From Paenibacillus sabuli (GTDB lineage Bacteria > Bacillota > Bacilli > Paenibacillales > Paenibacillaceae): a stretch of DNA of 64,000 nucleotides. The notes beneath the pieces are model-generated. The model did no database searches and was not told the DNA's origin. It was given only the letters and a program-made list of their open reading frames with translations. The DNA is taken from assembly GCF_014705605.1 (NCBI RefSeq), contig NZ_JACXIZ010000044.1:1-64000 (forward strand), read 5' to 3'. The translations under genes were made by a program, and so were the position numbers. Below are positions 16,152-24,648 of this stretch, piece by piece (positions within the stretch are counted from its first letter, which is position 1; every line of letters starts with the position of its first letter).

Positions 16152-17227
16152 TCTATGTCTTGCTGGTGTTCTATGTCGGACGCTCCGGCTGGCGCTGGCT
16201 TCGCCCGCTTCATTCCAAGGTGTTCGGCTGGCTGTACGGCATTGTGCTGGCCGTCGTCGCGTTGGCGTTTTTGCTGGCGCAGTGGACAGGCAATATCGTA
16301 CTCGGGGTCATCGGCGCGTACTGGATGGCCGTCTTCTGTCTGCTGCTGATGATCCTGCCGATCACGCAGCTCGCAGCCTGGCTGATTCGCCGCATCCGCC
16401 GCCATGCGCCCGGCCGCGAGCTCTGGCCCGGGGTATGCGCGCTGACGCTGCTGATCCTGCTGATGGCCTGGGGCAGCTACATGGCCTACAGTCCGAGTGT
16501 GCGGACCTACGAGATCGACATCGCCAAGCCTGCGCCGGGACTGGAGCGGCTCACGATTGCGATGGCCTCGGACATGCACTTCGGCATCCTGTCCGGCGAA
16601 GGGCACGCCCGCCGTCTGGTACGAGAGCTGAATGCCTTGGAGCCGGATATTGTATTGCTGCCGGGCGACATCATCGACGACGATATTCAGCCCTATCTGG
16701 ACGCCGGGATGCCGGAGATCCTGTCGGGCATTCGCGCGCCCTTCGGCGTGTACGCCGTGCTCGGCAATCACGATCGGCACGAGCTGCGCACCGCCTCGGT
16801 CGTCGACGTACTGGAGCGCAGCGGCATCCAGGTGCTGGACGAGGCCTCCGCCACGATCGGCGGCGCCTTCACCCTCATCGGCCGGCGCGATCTGTCGGAC
16901 TCCGAGCGCGGACGTCTGGACGAAGCGATGACGGGCACCGATCCGGCGCTGCCGCTGATCCTGCTCGATCACCAGCCGGTGGAGCTGGGCGAAGCGCGCG
17001 CCGCCGGCATTGATCTGATGCTGTCCGGCCATACGCACCGCGGTCAGATCTTTCCGGGCAACCTGCTGACAGGACTGCTCTTCGAGAATCACTGGGGCCA
17101 CCTTGAGCAGGGGAACTTCCATTCGGTGGTGTCCGCCGGCTTTGGCTTTTGGGGCCCGCCGATCCGTCTGGGCAGCCGATCAGAGATCGTGCGGATCGAA
17201 TTGACCTTTGGCGCAGCCGGCGCATGA
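16118..17227 (+). CDS. membrane-anchored metallophosphoesterase (YkuE/YaeI-like)
   Basis: The 369-residue protein has an N-terminal part with about four transmembrane helices (to about residue 125). The calcineurin-like domain follows, with metal motifs ASDMHFG, LLPGDIIDDD, VLGNHDRHE, LLDHQPV and LSGHTHRGQ. These define the di-metal centre of phosphodiesterases such as YkuE and UDP-2,3-diacylglucosamine pyrophosphatase relatives. The start is a GTG at 16118 with GGGAGGTGAG upstream, inside the end of the marR gene. The active site is predicted to face outward. Confidence 0.88.
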   Translation: MFVWFGIAALLIYVLLVFYVGRSGWRWLRPLHSKVFGWLYGIVLAVVALAFLLAQWTGNIVLGVIGAYWMAVFCLLLMILPITQLAAWLIRRIRRHAPGRELWPGVCALTLLILLMAWGSYMAYSPSVRTYEIDIAKPAPGLERLTIAMASDMHFGILSGEGHARRLVRELNALEPDIVLLPGDIIDDDIQPYLDAGMPEILSGIRAPFGVYAVLGNHDRHELRTASVVDVLERSGIQVLDEASATIGGAFTLIGRRDLSDSERGRLDEAMTGTDPALPLILLDHQPVELGEARAAGIDLMLSGHTHRGQIFPGNLLTGLLFENHWGHLEQGNFHSVVSAGFGFWGPPIRLGSRSEIVRIELTFGAAGA

Positions 17228-17270
17228 TCTCCAGCGCGTGACACATCTGTGCAAGCGACACTCCGGCAGC

Positions 17271-17310
17271 GTGTGACATGCTTGCTTCACGTGTGACATG
17301 CCTGCTTCAC
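17271..17310. repeat. 20-bp direct repeat, two copies
   Basis: GTGTGACATGCTTGCTTCAC at 17271-17290 is followed directly by the same sequence with one change at 17291-17310. Shorter relatives (GTGACACAT, GATGACACGT) flank it. It lies in the 447-base gap after the metallophosphoesterase gene, which holds no large gene. Confidence 0.7.
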
Positions 17311-17432
17311 GTGTGCCTACCTGCTGATGACACGTCTGCGCACATGACGCTTTGATGCGACGCGTGACGTTCCGGCGCGTCTGCCCGTTGTTGCTCGCTT
17401 GCGCGGCATTGCCGATTCTCCCGGGACCAACA

Positions 17433-17477
17433 CAAAACCGCCTGTCCCCCGGCCGCAGCCGGAGTCAGACGGTTTTG
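17433..17477. terminator. terminator-like hairpin
   Basis: CAAAACCG and CGGTTTTG pair, with inner TCCCCCGGC / GCCGGAG pairing. It could end the plus-strand metallophosphoesterase transcript and also the short minus-strand unit that begins near 17620. Confidence 0.65.
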
Positions 17478-17620
17478 CTTGTTCTTGTACCCGTGGCGCT
17501 GTATTTCGTTGATCCGCATCCCGCGCCTCTGGCCGCTAGCTTGTCATTAGATAGCGTCAGATCGGGTAAAGGACGCGTTCAACATGTGATTTCGAATGTT
17601 GACGCACCTCCTTTCCTGAT
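17478..17620 (-). ncRNA. possible small transcript (RNA or leader peptide)
   Basis: Downstream of a sigma-A-like promoter at 17627-17655 on the minus strand there is a strong Shine-Dalgarno sequence (AAAGGAGGTG at 17614-17605) but no well-placed start codon for a sizeable gene. About 130 bases later comes the hairpin at 17433-17477. I see only very short frames, so this may be a small RNA or a leader peptide unit. This is inferred from layout only. Confidence 0.3.
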
Positions 17621-17626
17621 GCCTAG

Positions 17627-17655
17627 ACTATACCACAGCTTCGCGACAATTGCCA
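17627..17655 (-). promoter_or_regulatory. sigma-A-like promoter for small transcript
   Basis: On the minus strand TGGCAA (17655-17650) and TATAGT (17632-17627) are separated by 17 bases. The -35 is imperfect and the -10 is good. It points to the AAAGGAGGTG at 17605-17614. Confidence 0.4.
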
Positions 17656-17674
17656 GACTTTTCGGATTATTATC

Positions 17675-17962
17675 TCAGCCACATATTAAGCGCACCTCAC
17701 AGCTCGGGCTCCCGCACGTATTGCCGTTGCCGGGATGATAATAGACGCGGTAGCGCAGCCCGTCCTTCGGATCGATGAACACTTCGCCGGTCCGCTCGTA
17801 GCCCGAAGCAGGCCGGTCACTCCCGGCTTCTCCGGGTTGTCCGCTTTTGTAGCGACGGTCGAAATAACGCCAGCCGAGCCAGAGCAGGAGGACGAGTCCG
17901 ATAATCGGAAGTCCCCATACGACGAGCAACACCAATAGCGCAGAGGTCCAGACGAATTCCAT
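17675..17962 (-). CDS. small membrane protein with Cys-rich C-terminus
   Basis: The 95-residue protein has one or two hydrophobic helices at residues 5-32 (ALLVLLVVWGLPIIGLVLLLWLGW). A soluble part contains GYERTGEVFIDPKDGLRYRVYYHP and ends NTCGSPSCEVRLICG, with three Cys that might bind metal. I do not recognise the family. Its ATG overlaps the ybjQ-like stop (TGATG), so it is translationally coupled to the YbjQ-family gene. Confidence 0.65.
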   Translation of the reverse strand: MEFVWTSALLVLLVVWGLPIIGLVLLLWLGWRYFDRRYKSGQPGEAGSDRPASGYERTGEVFIDPKDGLRYRVYYHPGNGNTCGSPSCEVRLICG

Positions 17963-18285
17963 CAGCCTGACCGTCTCAGCTTGACCGCCGTACCGTAGGC
18001 GACGATCTCGCTCATATTGTTGCCGATCTCGCTGCCGTCAAAGCGCATCATGACAATCGCGTCAGCGTGCATGGCGTGCGCATTCTGCACCATTCGGTCG
18101 ATCGCCTGTCGCCGCGCGTCCTCGATCATCTGCGTATAGGCCGTGATTTCGCCGCCTACCAGCGACTTGAGCGCCGCTCGAATATCGCCGCCGATGCCGC
18201 GCGATCGGACGACGACGCCGAATACCGAGCCGAGCGTCTCGCTCACCTCCGCCCCTGCGATCCTCTCCGTCGTGGCTATGATCAT
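17962..18285 (-). CDS. YbjQ/UPF0145 family protein
   Basis: The 107-residue protein starts MIIATTERIAGAEVSETLGSVFGVVVRSRGIGGDIRAALKSLVGGEITAYTQMI and ends in AIVMMRFDGSEIGNNMSEIVAYGTAVKL. This is the full and highly conserved UPF0145 pattern, a heavy-metal-binding-type fold (YbjQ_1) assembled as pentamers. The function is unknown. GGGGGAAAAGAG precedes the ATG. The next gene overlaps its stop. Confidence 0.9.
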   Translation of the reverse strand: MIIATTERIAGAEVSETLGSVFGVVVRSRGIGGDIRAALKSLVGGEITAYTQMIEDARRQAIDRMVQNAHAMHADAIVMMRFDGSEIGNNMSEIVAYGTAVKLRRSG

Positions 18286-18420
18286 CTCTTTTCCCCCTTA
18301 AATGCCCGCAATTAGTCCGCTGATCTGTCTCACTTGCAATCATGCGACGTTCTCACGCTACTGTCGTACTGCACATGCACTCCCGTGTCCCGAAGAGAGG
18401 CTCAGCCGATCCGGCACTGT

Positions 18421-18795
18421 TCACACCGGTGTCGGTCCCAGTGGAATGCGGTACTCGGACAGTTCCTCGACGATATGCTCCTCCTCCTGGGCGTACACCC
18501 AGCGAAAGCGCAGCCGGTCGCCGGCATAGCCCGTCCTCGAGCGGATATCGGGCAGGATCACCGTCTCCAGATTGTCCAGCAGCGTCTGCTGGAGCTTGGC
18601 CACGCGCGCCGCATTCGCTTGTGCGCGTACGATGGCCTGCGCCTCGTCCGCCGAGCTGAGCGCATAATAAGCGCGACTCAGCGCCTCGTGCTCTTGTTCT
18701 CCCGGCACCGCCGCGCCGGAGGCGAGCACGACCTCGCGCGCAGTCGCGAGCCAGTCCCGATAGAGGTCAATTTCAACTTCGATAGCCATTCGCAT
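18421..18795 (-). CDS. unknown 124-residue protein, partner of the leader-bearing protein
   Basis: A soluble, mostly helical protein: AIEVEIDLYRDWLATAREVVLAS, then ALSRAYYALSSADEAQAIVRAQANAARVAKLQQTLLDNLETVILPD and GYAGDRLRFRWVYAQEEEHIVEELSEYRIPLGP. Three in-frame ATGs follow AGGAGAG; 18795 and 18789 have the best spacing. It starts about 40 bases after the large gene at 18837-20498 and must be co-transcribed with it. No known family is recognised. A cognate immunity or chaperone role is a guess from position only. Confidence 0.6.
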   Translation of the reverse strand: MRMAIEVEIDLYRDWLATAREVVLASGAAVPGEQEHEALSRAYYALSSADEAQAIVRAQANAARVAKLQQTLLDNLETVILPDIRSRTGYAGDRLRFRWVYAQEEEHIVEELSEYRIPLGPTPV

Positions 18796-18836
18796 CATCT
18801 CTCCTTTCTTCATCGTGCATCTCGCACAAGCGTTCT

Positions 18837-20498
18837 TTAGATATACTTATAAGGCTGCTTTCGTGCGCGACCCGAGCGCCGCTCGCCGTCCTTCGGCTTT
18901 TCGTACAATCCTTGATAGTGCTGCAGCTTGATTGCCAATTGCTCGGTTGCCGTTGTATGTACTTCGTTAATGGGGTCAGGCAGATTCTCATACCGACTGA
19001 GCTTGTTCTGCAGCTCGCGCATGCGATCCATTCGTCCCTGATAGCTCTCTTTGATCAGTCCGTCGCCGTCAGGCAGTGGAATGGCGTTGGCTTCGGCGGC
19101 CAGCTCGGTAATTTTAGCCTCCGTATAGCGCGCCTTTTCCTCCGCAGTCGGTTCCTTGAACGTCATCGGCGCATCGGGCAGCAATTGATTGAACGCTTTG
19201 ACGAAGTCGACCGGACGATTCGGAAAAATTCCCATTTGGCGGGTCAGCCGCGGTGCATAGTCCGGATGAAGCGGGTTGCGCAGCACTTCGGCGCCGCCGA
19301 TTTTGTCCGGCGCATGGAGCTCGCTGGGCGCGCCCATAAAGATGCTGTCCCGGCCGCCCTGGCCCTGGTAATACATCTGTTCAAGATCATGCTTTTGCTC
19401 CGAGACGTCATACAGTCCTTGTCGGGACAGCATCGAAGCATCGTATGGAATGGCAGTCCCGTTTGGCTTTACCGCCTGCCGCGAGCGCGAGCCTTCGGCC
19501 ATGTCGGTAATCGCGGTCAACTTCGACAGATTTTCGGTCAATTGAGTCCGCTCCAGCCCCAAGCTCGATTTTAGCGCCTCCGCATCGTTTCCCATATAGC
19601 CGAGTGATAGACGGGCAATGTGCGGGTCACCGAATCGGGGCTCCTCGAACTCCGTTCCGGTGGCGTGCTTGAACAAGCTTTGCGACGTGTTGTCCGGCGT
19701 TTGCGATAGCAGCGAGGTGAACATGGACTTGTAATCGGCCTCCGGTTCTTTGACGCCTAAGGGGCGATCCGCATTTCCTCCGGCGACGACAAAGTGCCCG
19801 TTGCCGTTGGTCATCCGCATCGTCTGATCCCCGACGACAAACGTCTTGTCGCTCAATTTTTTCTTTTCACCGCGTTTTTTGGCAATGGCGTTTTCGCGAT
19901 CTTTTTTGACCCGGCGCGCAGAGAAAGCGGCGCGATCACCGGGGATGTGCATCTTCGATATTTTTTTTGGTCCCTTACGCGGTTTGCTTTTTTCAAGCTT
20001 CCCCAGACGCCTGCGTTCGAAGCGATACATAATTCGCAGCTTCGCTTTTGGATCGAGCGAGGTCGGAATGCGCGGGCTCTCCATCTCCTCTTGCTCGGCT
20101 TCGCTATCGAGATCGGCATTAATCAGATCGTCCAGCTCAAGCTCCATTCTGTCGCCAGGCTCTTCCTGCGTTTCGGCTTCCTCTTGCAGCTCCGCTTCCT
20201 CTTGCAACTCCGCTTCTTCTTCCTCGAACGCTCCCTGCTCTTCCTCCATCGTCCCGCCGCCCGGCTCTCCGTCGTCCAAGCTTCCGCTTGCGCCGCCGTT
20301 GCCATTATCGCTGCCGTTGCCGCCCTCGCGCTGGATCGGCGCACTGCCGAGCCACGAGGAGAATCCGCGATTGCCCATGGCCTGCTGGAGCTGCAACGCA
20401 GCGGGCGTCGCGCTTGCCCCTCGGCGATGAAGCGGTTCGCGGTTCGATAGAGCAGATCGCTTCGAATGCGACCGATCGCCACCGCTTCGTTGGTGCAT
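18837..20498 (-). CDS. putative secreted effector with eCIS/DUF4157-like leader
   Basis: About 553 residues. The N-terminus has the segment LQLQQAMGNRGFSSWLG then PIQRE (about residues 35-58), which resembles the LQxxxGNRAVxxLL...VQR leader seen on DUF4157 proteins, extracellular contractile injection system cargo and some polymorphic toxins. An extremely acidic Glu-rich linker follows (residues ~85-140), then a Lys/Arg-rich segment and a ~350-residue C-terminal region that matches no family I know. No HExxH is present. Start 20498 is fixed by GGAGGGCTGCGC before the ATG. A 124-residue gene follows directly. Confidence 0.55.
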   Translation of the reverse strand: MHQRSGGDRSHSKRSALSNREPLHRRGASATPAALQLQQAMGNRGFSSWLGSAPIQREGGNGSDNGNGGASGSLDDGEPGGGTMEEEQGAFEEEEAELQEEAELQEEAETQEEPGDRMELELDDLINADLDSEAEQEEMESPRIPTSLDPKAKLRIMYRFERRRLGKLEKSKPRKGPKKISKMHIPGDRAAFSARRVKKDRENAIAKKRGEKKKLSDKTFVVGDQTMRMTNGNGHFVVAGGNADRPLGVKEPEADYKSMFTSLLSQTPDNTSQSLFKHATGTEFEEPRFGDPHIARLSLGYMGNDAEALKSSLGLERTQLTENLSKLTAITDMAEGSRSRQAVKPNGTAIPYDASMLSRQGLYDVSEQKHDLEQMYYQGQGGRDSIFMGAPSELHAPDKIGGAEVLRNPLHPDYAPRLTRQMGIFPNRPVDFVKAFNQLLPDAPMTFKEPTAEEKARYTEAKITELAAEANAIPLPDGDGLIKESYQGRMDRMRELQNKLSRYENLPDPINEVHTTATEQLAIKLQHYQGLYEKPKDGERRSGRARKQPYKYI

Positions 20499-20558
20499 GC
20501 GCAGCCCTCCGATCTCACATTCACACACTGGGAATAGTATACCAGATTTTACTTGGCA

Positions 20559-20687
20559 AGGCGAAACGGCGAGGCGGGTATTTGACGCCGAGTACGTTTC
20601 GTTCCGCGAAAGATAAGACCGGTGTATGCGATTAGCTTATACCCTCTTATCTTTCAAGGCGAAACGGCGAGGCGGGTACTTGACGCC
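20559..20687. repeat. double stem-loop dispersed repeat, one and a third copies
   Basis: The first copy (20559-20655) has stem CGAAACG...CGTTTCG, then TTCCGCGAAA, then a second stem AAAGATAAGA...TCTTATCTTT with GTAT/ATAC inside. A truncated second copy (20656-20687) repeats AAGGCGAAACGGCGAGGCGGGTA and stops at GACGCC. A diverged full copy with the same two-stem layout lies at 49620-49709. It sits upstream of the effector-like gene. Confidence 0.65.
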
Positions 20688-20699
20688 TGTTCCCCCACT

Positions 20700-21243
20700 G
20701 CCAGCCGATTCCGCTCCGGTAGCCTCACATTTTACGCTTATTCCCGCCAGCCAGCCGAATTTTCCCCTGTAGCCTCGCATTTCACGCTTATTCCCATCAG
20801 CCAGCCGAATTCTCCCCTGTAACCTCACATTTTACGCTTATTCCCGCCAGCCAGCCGAATTCCCCCCCTGTAACCTCACATTTTACGCTTATTCCCGCCA
20901 GCCAGCCGAATTCTCCCCTGTAGCCTCGCATTTCACGCTTATTCCCATCAGCCAGCCGAATTCTCCCCTGTAGCCTCACATTTTACGCTTATTCCCGCCA
21001 GCCAGCCGAATTCTCCCCTGTAGCCTCACATTTTACGCTTATTCCCGCCAGCCAGCCGATTTCTCCCCTGTAGCCTCACATTTTACGCTTATTCCCGCCA
21101 GCCAGCCGAATTCCCCCCTGTAGCCTCGCATTTCACGCTTATTCCCATCGGCCAGCCGAATTCCCCCCTGTAGCCTCACATTTTACGCTTATTCCCGCCA
21201 GCCAGCCGATTTCGCTCCGGTAGCCTCAAGTTTTACACTTATT
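20700..21243. repeat. ~50-bp minisatellite, about 11 copies
   Basis: The unit runs CCAGCCGAATTCTCCCCTGT, then AGCCTCACATTTTACGCTTA and TTCCCGCCAG, and is repeated head to tail with a 50-51 bp period. Two main variants exist: CTCACATTTTACG with CCCGCCAG, and CTCGCATTTCACG with CCCATCAG. There are no unique spacers, so it is not CRISPR. Minus-strand open frames through it (GWLAGISVKCEATG-type peptides) switch frame with each unit and are probably spurious. It fills the 866-base gap between the effector-like gene and the MMPL gene. Confidence 0.9.
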
Positions 21244-21364
21244 GCATCTCCATTCCTTCCAGCTAGTCGTAAATTTTAGCCCGATCCCCCGCCTGGATAG
21301 TCGAAATAGCCGAGATGGGGGCTCACCGTCCTCCGACATCGCGCCACGTCTCGATCCGCAGCTG

Positions 21365-23494
21365 CTACCCGAATCGCCCCTTCCCCCAATTCCAGCGGCC
21401 CAGCAGCCGCATCAGCGCAGGCACCAGCATGAGCCGAATAAGCGTCGCGTCCAGGAAGATGGCGACCGCAATGCCGATCCCGAGCTGGCGCACGCCGGCG
21501 ACCTCTGCGAGCGCGAACGGCGTCGTGACGGCGATCATGATAGCGGCCGCGGCTGTAATGATCGGCCCTGTCGCCAGCATGCCCTCGCGCACGGCGCCGT
21601 CATTGTCGCCGCTCGCGCGATAGCGCTCGCACATGCGCGAGACGAGGAAGACGCCGTAATCCATGCTGACGGCGAAGACGATGCCGAACACAAAAGCCGG
21701 GATCATCAGGGCTACAGGCCCGCGCTCCATGCCGAATGCGCCGTAGCGCAGCGCCAGCGTCAGCACGCCAAAGGCCGCGCCCATGCCGAGCAGGCTGGTG
21801 AGCAGCGTCTTGGCGGCAAGCGCCGGCGAACCGAAGGCAAGCAGCAGCACCACTACGTTGGCCGCGGCGCCCGCGAGCAGCACGTGCCATGCGCCGGCTC
21901 GAACGGCGTCAAATAGCTCCTGCTCGCGCTTGACCTCGCCGCCGACGAGCACCGGCAGCGATGAGGCGGTGCCGATGCGTGCCCAGGACGATACCCACGC
22001 GCGCGCCTCGGGCGCATGCGCCCCATGGCGCAACTGGACCTCGATGCGCATGCTGCCGCCGCGCAAATACGTCGCCAACCGCGCTTGGGGCGCAGCCGTC
22101 TCCAGCGTGGCCGTCCCCAGCCCGGTCGCCAATGCAAAAGGCGAGTCGACTCCCGCCACATCCGCATCCTGCGACAGCGCCAGCGCTAGGCGGCGCGCAC
22201 GCGCCCAATCTGCGGCCGTCCACGCGCCGCCCGGCGCGAATGCGATGAGCGGAACCCGCGCTCCGCTCGGACCGAAGACCTCCTCCATCGTCTGCGTCGC
22301 CGCGCGCACCGGATGGCCCGCAGGCAGCGAGCCTGCATCCGGCATCTCGACCTCGATCCGCAGCAGCGGCAGCAGCAGTGCCAGCAGCACCCCGCCGGAG
22401 AGGAGAGCCGATCTGACTGGACGGCGCATGACCGCATCCGTCCATCGCGTGAGCCAGCGCGCGAGCAGCCTGCGCCCGCCGCCGCTACGCCTCGGGCCAG
22501 CGGCGCGGGCGAGCCGCGGCGCCAGCAGCACCAGCAATGCCGGCAGCAACGTGAAGCAAGTGACTACCGACGTCGCCAGCACCAGTAGCGCGGCGCCGGC
22601 CACCGACGCGAACATTGGCACCGGGATCAGCATCATCGCCGCCAGCCCTCCGCCGGCGCACAGCGCCGAGCAGCACACACTGCACCCAGCCGTGCGCAGC
22701 GTCGTCTGCAAGGCGGCGACGGGAGTCGCGCGCAGCAGCTCCTCGCGATAGCGGCCGACGAGGAGCAACGCAAAATCGATGGACAGCGCAAGCCCGACCA
22801 TCGGAATCACGCTCAGCACGAAATTTGACAGCATGGCGTCCTGCGCGATCCAGGCCGCTGCAGCCAGCGCCGCGCTGACCGTCGCCCACCCGACGAGGAT
22901 CGGCAGCAGCGCTGGCAACAGGCCGCCCAAGGCCAGCCACATGACCGCCAGCGCCGCCGGCAGCCCGATCCGCTCGGCGACCGCCACGTCCCGGCGGCTC
23001 GCGGCATTGACCTCCGCTTGGACGACGGGCGCGCCGCTCCACGCCGGCTCGACATCCGGGTGCGGCGGCAGTCGGCGCCGCAGCTCGTCCAGCACGGCGG
23101 GATGCGCCCGCTGCGGAGGCGACAGTTCCACCGCCGCATACGCGTAATCCCCGCGCCGCTGCTCCGGCCGCTCGAGCGGCGAGATGACACGGATCACGCC
23201 CGGGACACTCTCCAGCGCCGCCACGGCTTCGCGCAAATAAGCCGCATATGCGGCTTCGTCGAGCCTGCCGTGCTTGCGCAGCAGCACGAGCACCGGCTCG
23301 GCGGGCATGCCGTATTGCGTCTCGAGCATGTGCCGGACAGTGTCGTAGTCCCCGCCTGCCGGAGGAGACAGGCCATGATCGCCGACCCGTCCGGGCAGCT
23401 CTGCAGCCAGCGGCGCGCTGACGATCAGCAGCGCCGACCAGGCCAGGACGACAGCCCAGCACCAGGCCCGGCCTCCTCTTGCGCCGCCGCTCAT
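21365..23494 (-). CDS. MMPL/RND family transporter
   Basis: The 709-residue membrane protein has the duplicated MMPL layout: one helix, a large outer loop, five helices, repeated. Diagnostic segments are LSVIPMVGLALSIDFALLLVGRYREEL in the first half and FGIVFAVSMDYGVFLVSRMCERYRASGDNDGAVREGMLATG in the second, each carrying the SxDY/SIDF proton-relay Asp. Its ATG overlaps the FAD oxidoreductase stop (ATGA). As last gene of the type III polyketide cluster it probably exports the lipid-like product. GC content is among the highest in the window. Confidence 0.88.
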   Translation of the reverse strand: MSGGARGGRAWCWAVVLAWSALLIVSAPLAAELPGRVGDHGLSPPAGGDYDTVRHMLETQYGMPAEPVLVLLRKHGRLDEAAYAAYLREAVAALESVPGVIRVISPLERPEQRRGDYAYAAVELSPPQRAHPAVLDELRRRLPPHPDVEPAWSGAPVVQAEVNAASRRDVAVAERIGLPAALAVMWLALGGLLPALLPILVGWATVSAALAAAAWIAQDAMLSNFVLSVIPMVGLALSIDFALLLVGRYREELLRATPVAALQTTLRTAGCSVCCSALCAGGGLAAMMLIPVPMFASVAGAALLVLATSVVTCFTLLPALLVLLAPRLARAAGPRRSGGGRRLLARWLTRWTDAVMRRPVRSALLSGGVLLALLLPLLRIEVEMPDAGSLPAGHPVRAATQTMEEVFGPSGARVPLIAFAPGGAWTAADWARARRLALALSQDADVAGVDSPFALATGLGTATLETAAPQARLATYLRGGSMRIEVQLRHGAHAPEARAWVSSWARIGTASSLPVLVGGEVKREQELFDAVRAGAWHVLLAGAAANVVVLLLAFGSPALAAKTLLTSLLGMGAAFGVLTLALRYGAFGMERGPVALMIPAFVFGIVFAVSMDYGVFLVSRMCERYRASGDNDGAVREGMLATGPIITAAAAIMIAVTTPFALAEVAGVRQLGIGIAVAIFLDATLIRLMLVPALMRLLGRWNWGKGRFG

Positions 23495-24648
23495 CGCTGC
23501 GAGAGCTCGCGCATGCGCACCCGCGTGGCGAGCACGAGGCGCTGCGCCGTCCCGGGCAGCAGGCGGGCCAGCGCCGGCGCGACGCGCCGCCCCGTCTCGC
23601 TGCCGAGGGCGACGTGCAAGGCGAGGCCCCAGCGCAGCGCCGGGGCGAGCTCGCGGTGCAGCGCTGCGTCATACGCGCGATACGCGCGCGCCCATCGTCC
23701 CGCGCCAGGAGCTCCGCGCAGGTAGCGATCCGTCTCCCGCACGACCAGCTGCGCAGCGCGCAGCGCCATCGACATGCCGTCGCCGCACAGGGGCGGGATG
23801 CGTGCGGCTGCATCGCCGATGCGTAGGCAACCATCCGACGCGGCGCGGATTCCGGCCCGATAGCGCGGGACGACGACTGCCGACAGCGTGCCGGCAACCG
23901 GCCGCCCGCCGGCGAGGCGCGCCTGCAGCCGCGGATGGCGGGCCGCAGCGGCATGCAGCATGCCCAGCGCGTCGCCGCCCTGACGCCACAGCTCGGAGGC
24001 GGTCAGCAGCGCCGCCATATTATAGCGGCCGTCTTCGACCGGACATAGCCCGAGATAGCCGCCGCGAAAAAAATACATCTCGACCGCTCCGCCCCGCGTC
24101 AGTCCCTCATAGTGCGCGCCGAGACCGAGCTGCCGCGCGGGGCCTGAAGACGCCTCGCCGGCCCCCGCGCCGCGCGCCTCCACGACCACCCGGCTCCGCA
24201 GCGCGAGCCGCTCGCCGCCGTAATCCGCCTCCACACGCCAGCCCCATTCGCCCGCTGTCGCGACGCGTCGCACGCTGCCCTGGAGCAGGCGCGCGCCGGA
24301 GCGAACCGCAGCCGCCTGCAGCGCCGCGTCCAGCGCATAGCGGCTCAGCCCGGCGGCGGGAGCAGGCAGAGCCAGCTCGATCGGGCGGCCGCCGGGCATC
24401 GTCAGCACGGCGCGCTCGATCCGGCTCGCGCCGAGCTCGGCCGTCACGCCGCCGAGGCCCAGCGCATCCAGCAGCTCGGCGGACTCCGGTGAGAGGAAGG
24501 CGCCGCACACCTTGTGCCGGGGCAGCCGCCGCCGCTCGATGAGCGCCGTGCGCCAGCCCAGGTCGGCGAGCGCCTTGGCCGCGGCACTGCCGGCGAGGCC
24601 GGCGCCGAGGACGACGGCGTCGTAGGACGACTCCTGCCGCTCAGGCAT
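23491..24648 (-). CDS. FAD-dependent oxidoreductase (geranylgeranyl reductase/halogenase-like)
   Basis: The 385-residue flavoprotein has the N-terminal dinucleotide fold DAVVLGAGLAGSAAAKALADLGWRTALIERR, then HKVCGAFLSPES, and the second FAD motif LRIGDAAARIPPLCGDGMSMALRAA near residue 290. These are typical of the group containing geranylgeranyl reductases and aromatic hydroxylases. In this cluster it probably oxidises the aromatic polyketide product. It begins eight bases before the methyltransferase stop and overlaps the MMPL start. Confidence 0.85.
   Translation of the reverse strand: MPERQESSYDAVVLGAGLAGSAAAKALADLGWRTALIERRRLPRHKVCGAFLSPESAELLDALGLGGVTAELGASRIERAVLTMPGGRPIELALPAPAAGLSRYALDAALQAAAVRSGARLLQGSVRRVATAGEWGWRVEADYGGERLALRSRVVVEARGAGAGEASSGPARQLGLGAHYEGLTRGGAVEMYFFRGGYLGLCPVEDGRYNMAALLTASELWRQGGDALGMLHAAAARHPRLQARLAGGRPVAGTLSAVVVPRYRAGIRAASDGCLRIGDAAARIPPLCGDGMSMALRAAQLVVRETDRYLRGAPGAGRWARAYRAYDAALHRELAPALRWGLALHVALGSETGRRVAPALARLLPGTAQRLVLATRVRMRELSQR

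Noticed and set aside
20637-20979. Short minus-strand ORFs (GWLAGISVKCEATG-type repeats)
   Set aside because: The 50-bp unit shifts frame every copy; no RBS; typical spurious translation of a minisatellite.
20700-21243. CRISPR array
   Set aside because: Units run head to tail without unique spacers and no cas genes are near.
22485-23954. 489-residue minus-strand ORF within the MMPL/FAD region
   Set aside because: Arg/Ala-rich out-of-frame shadow of two well-supported overlapping genes.
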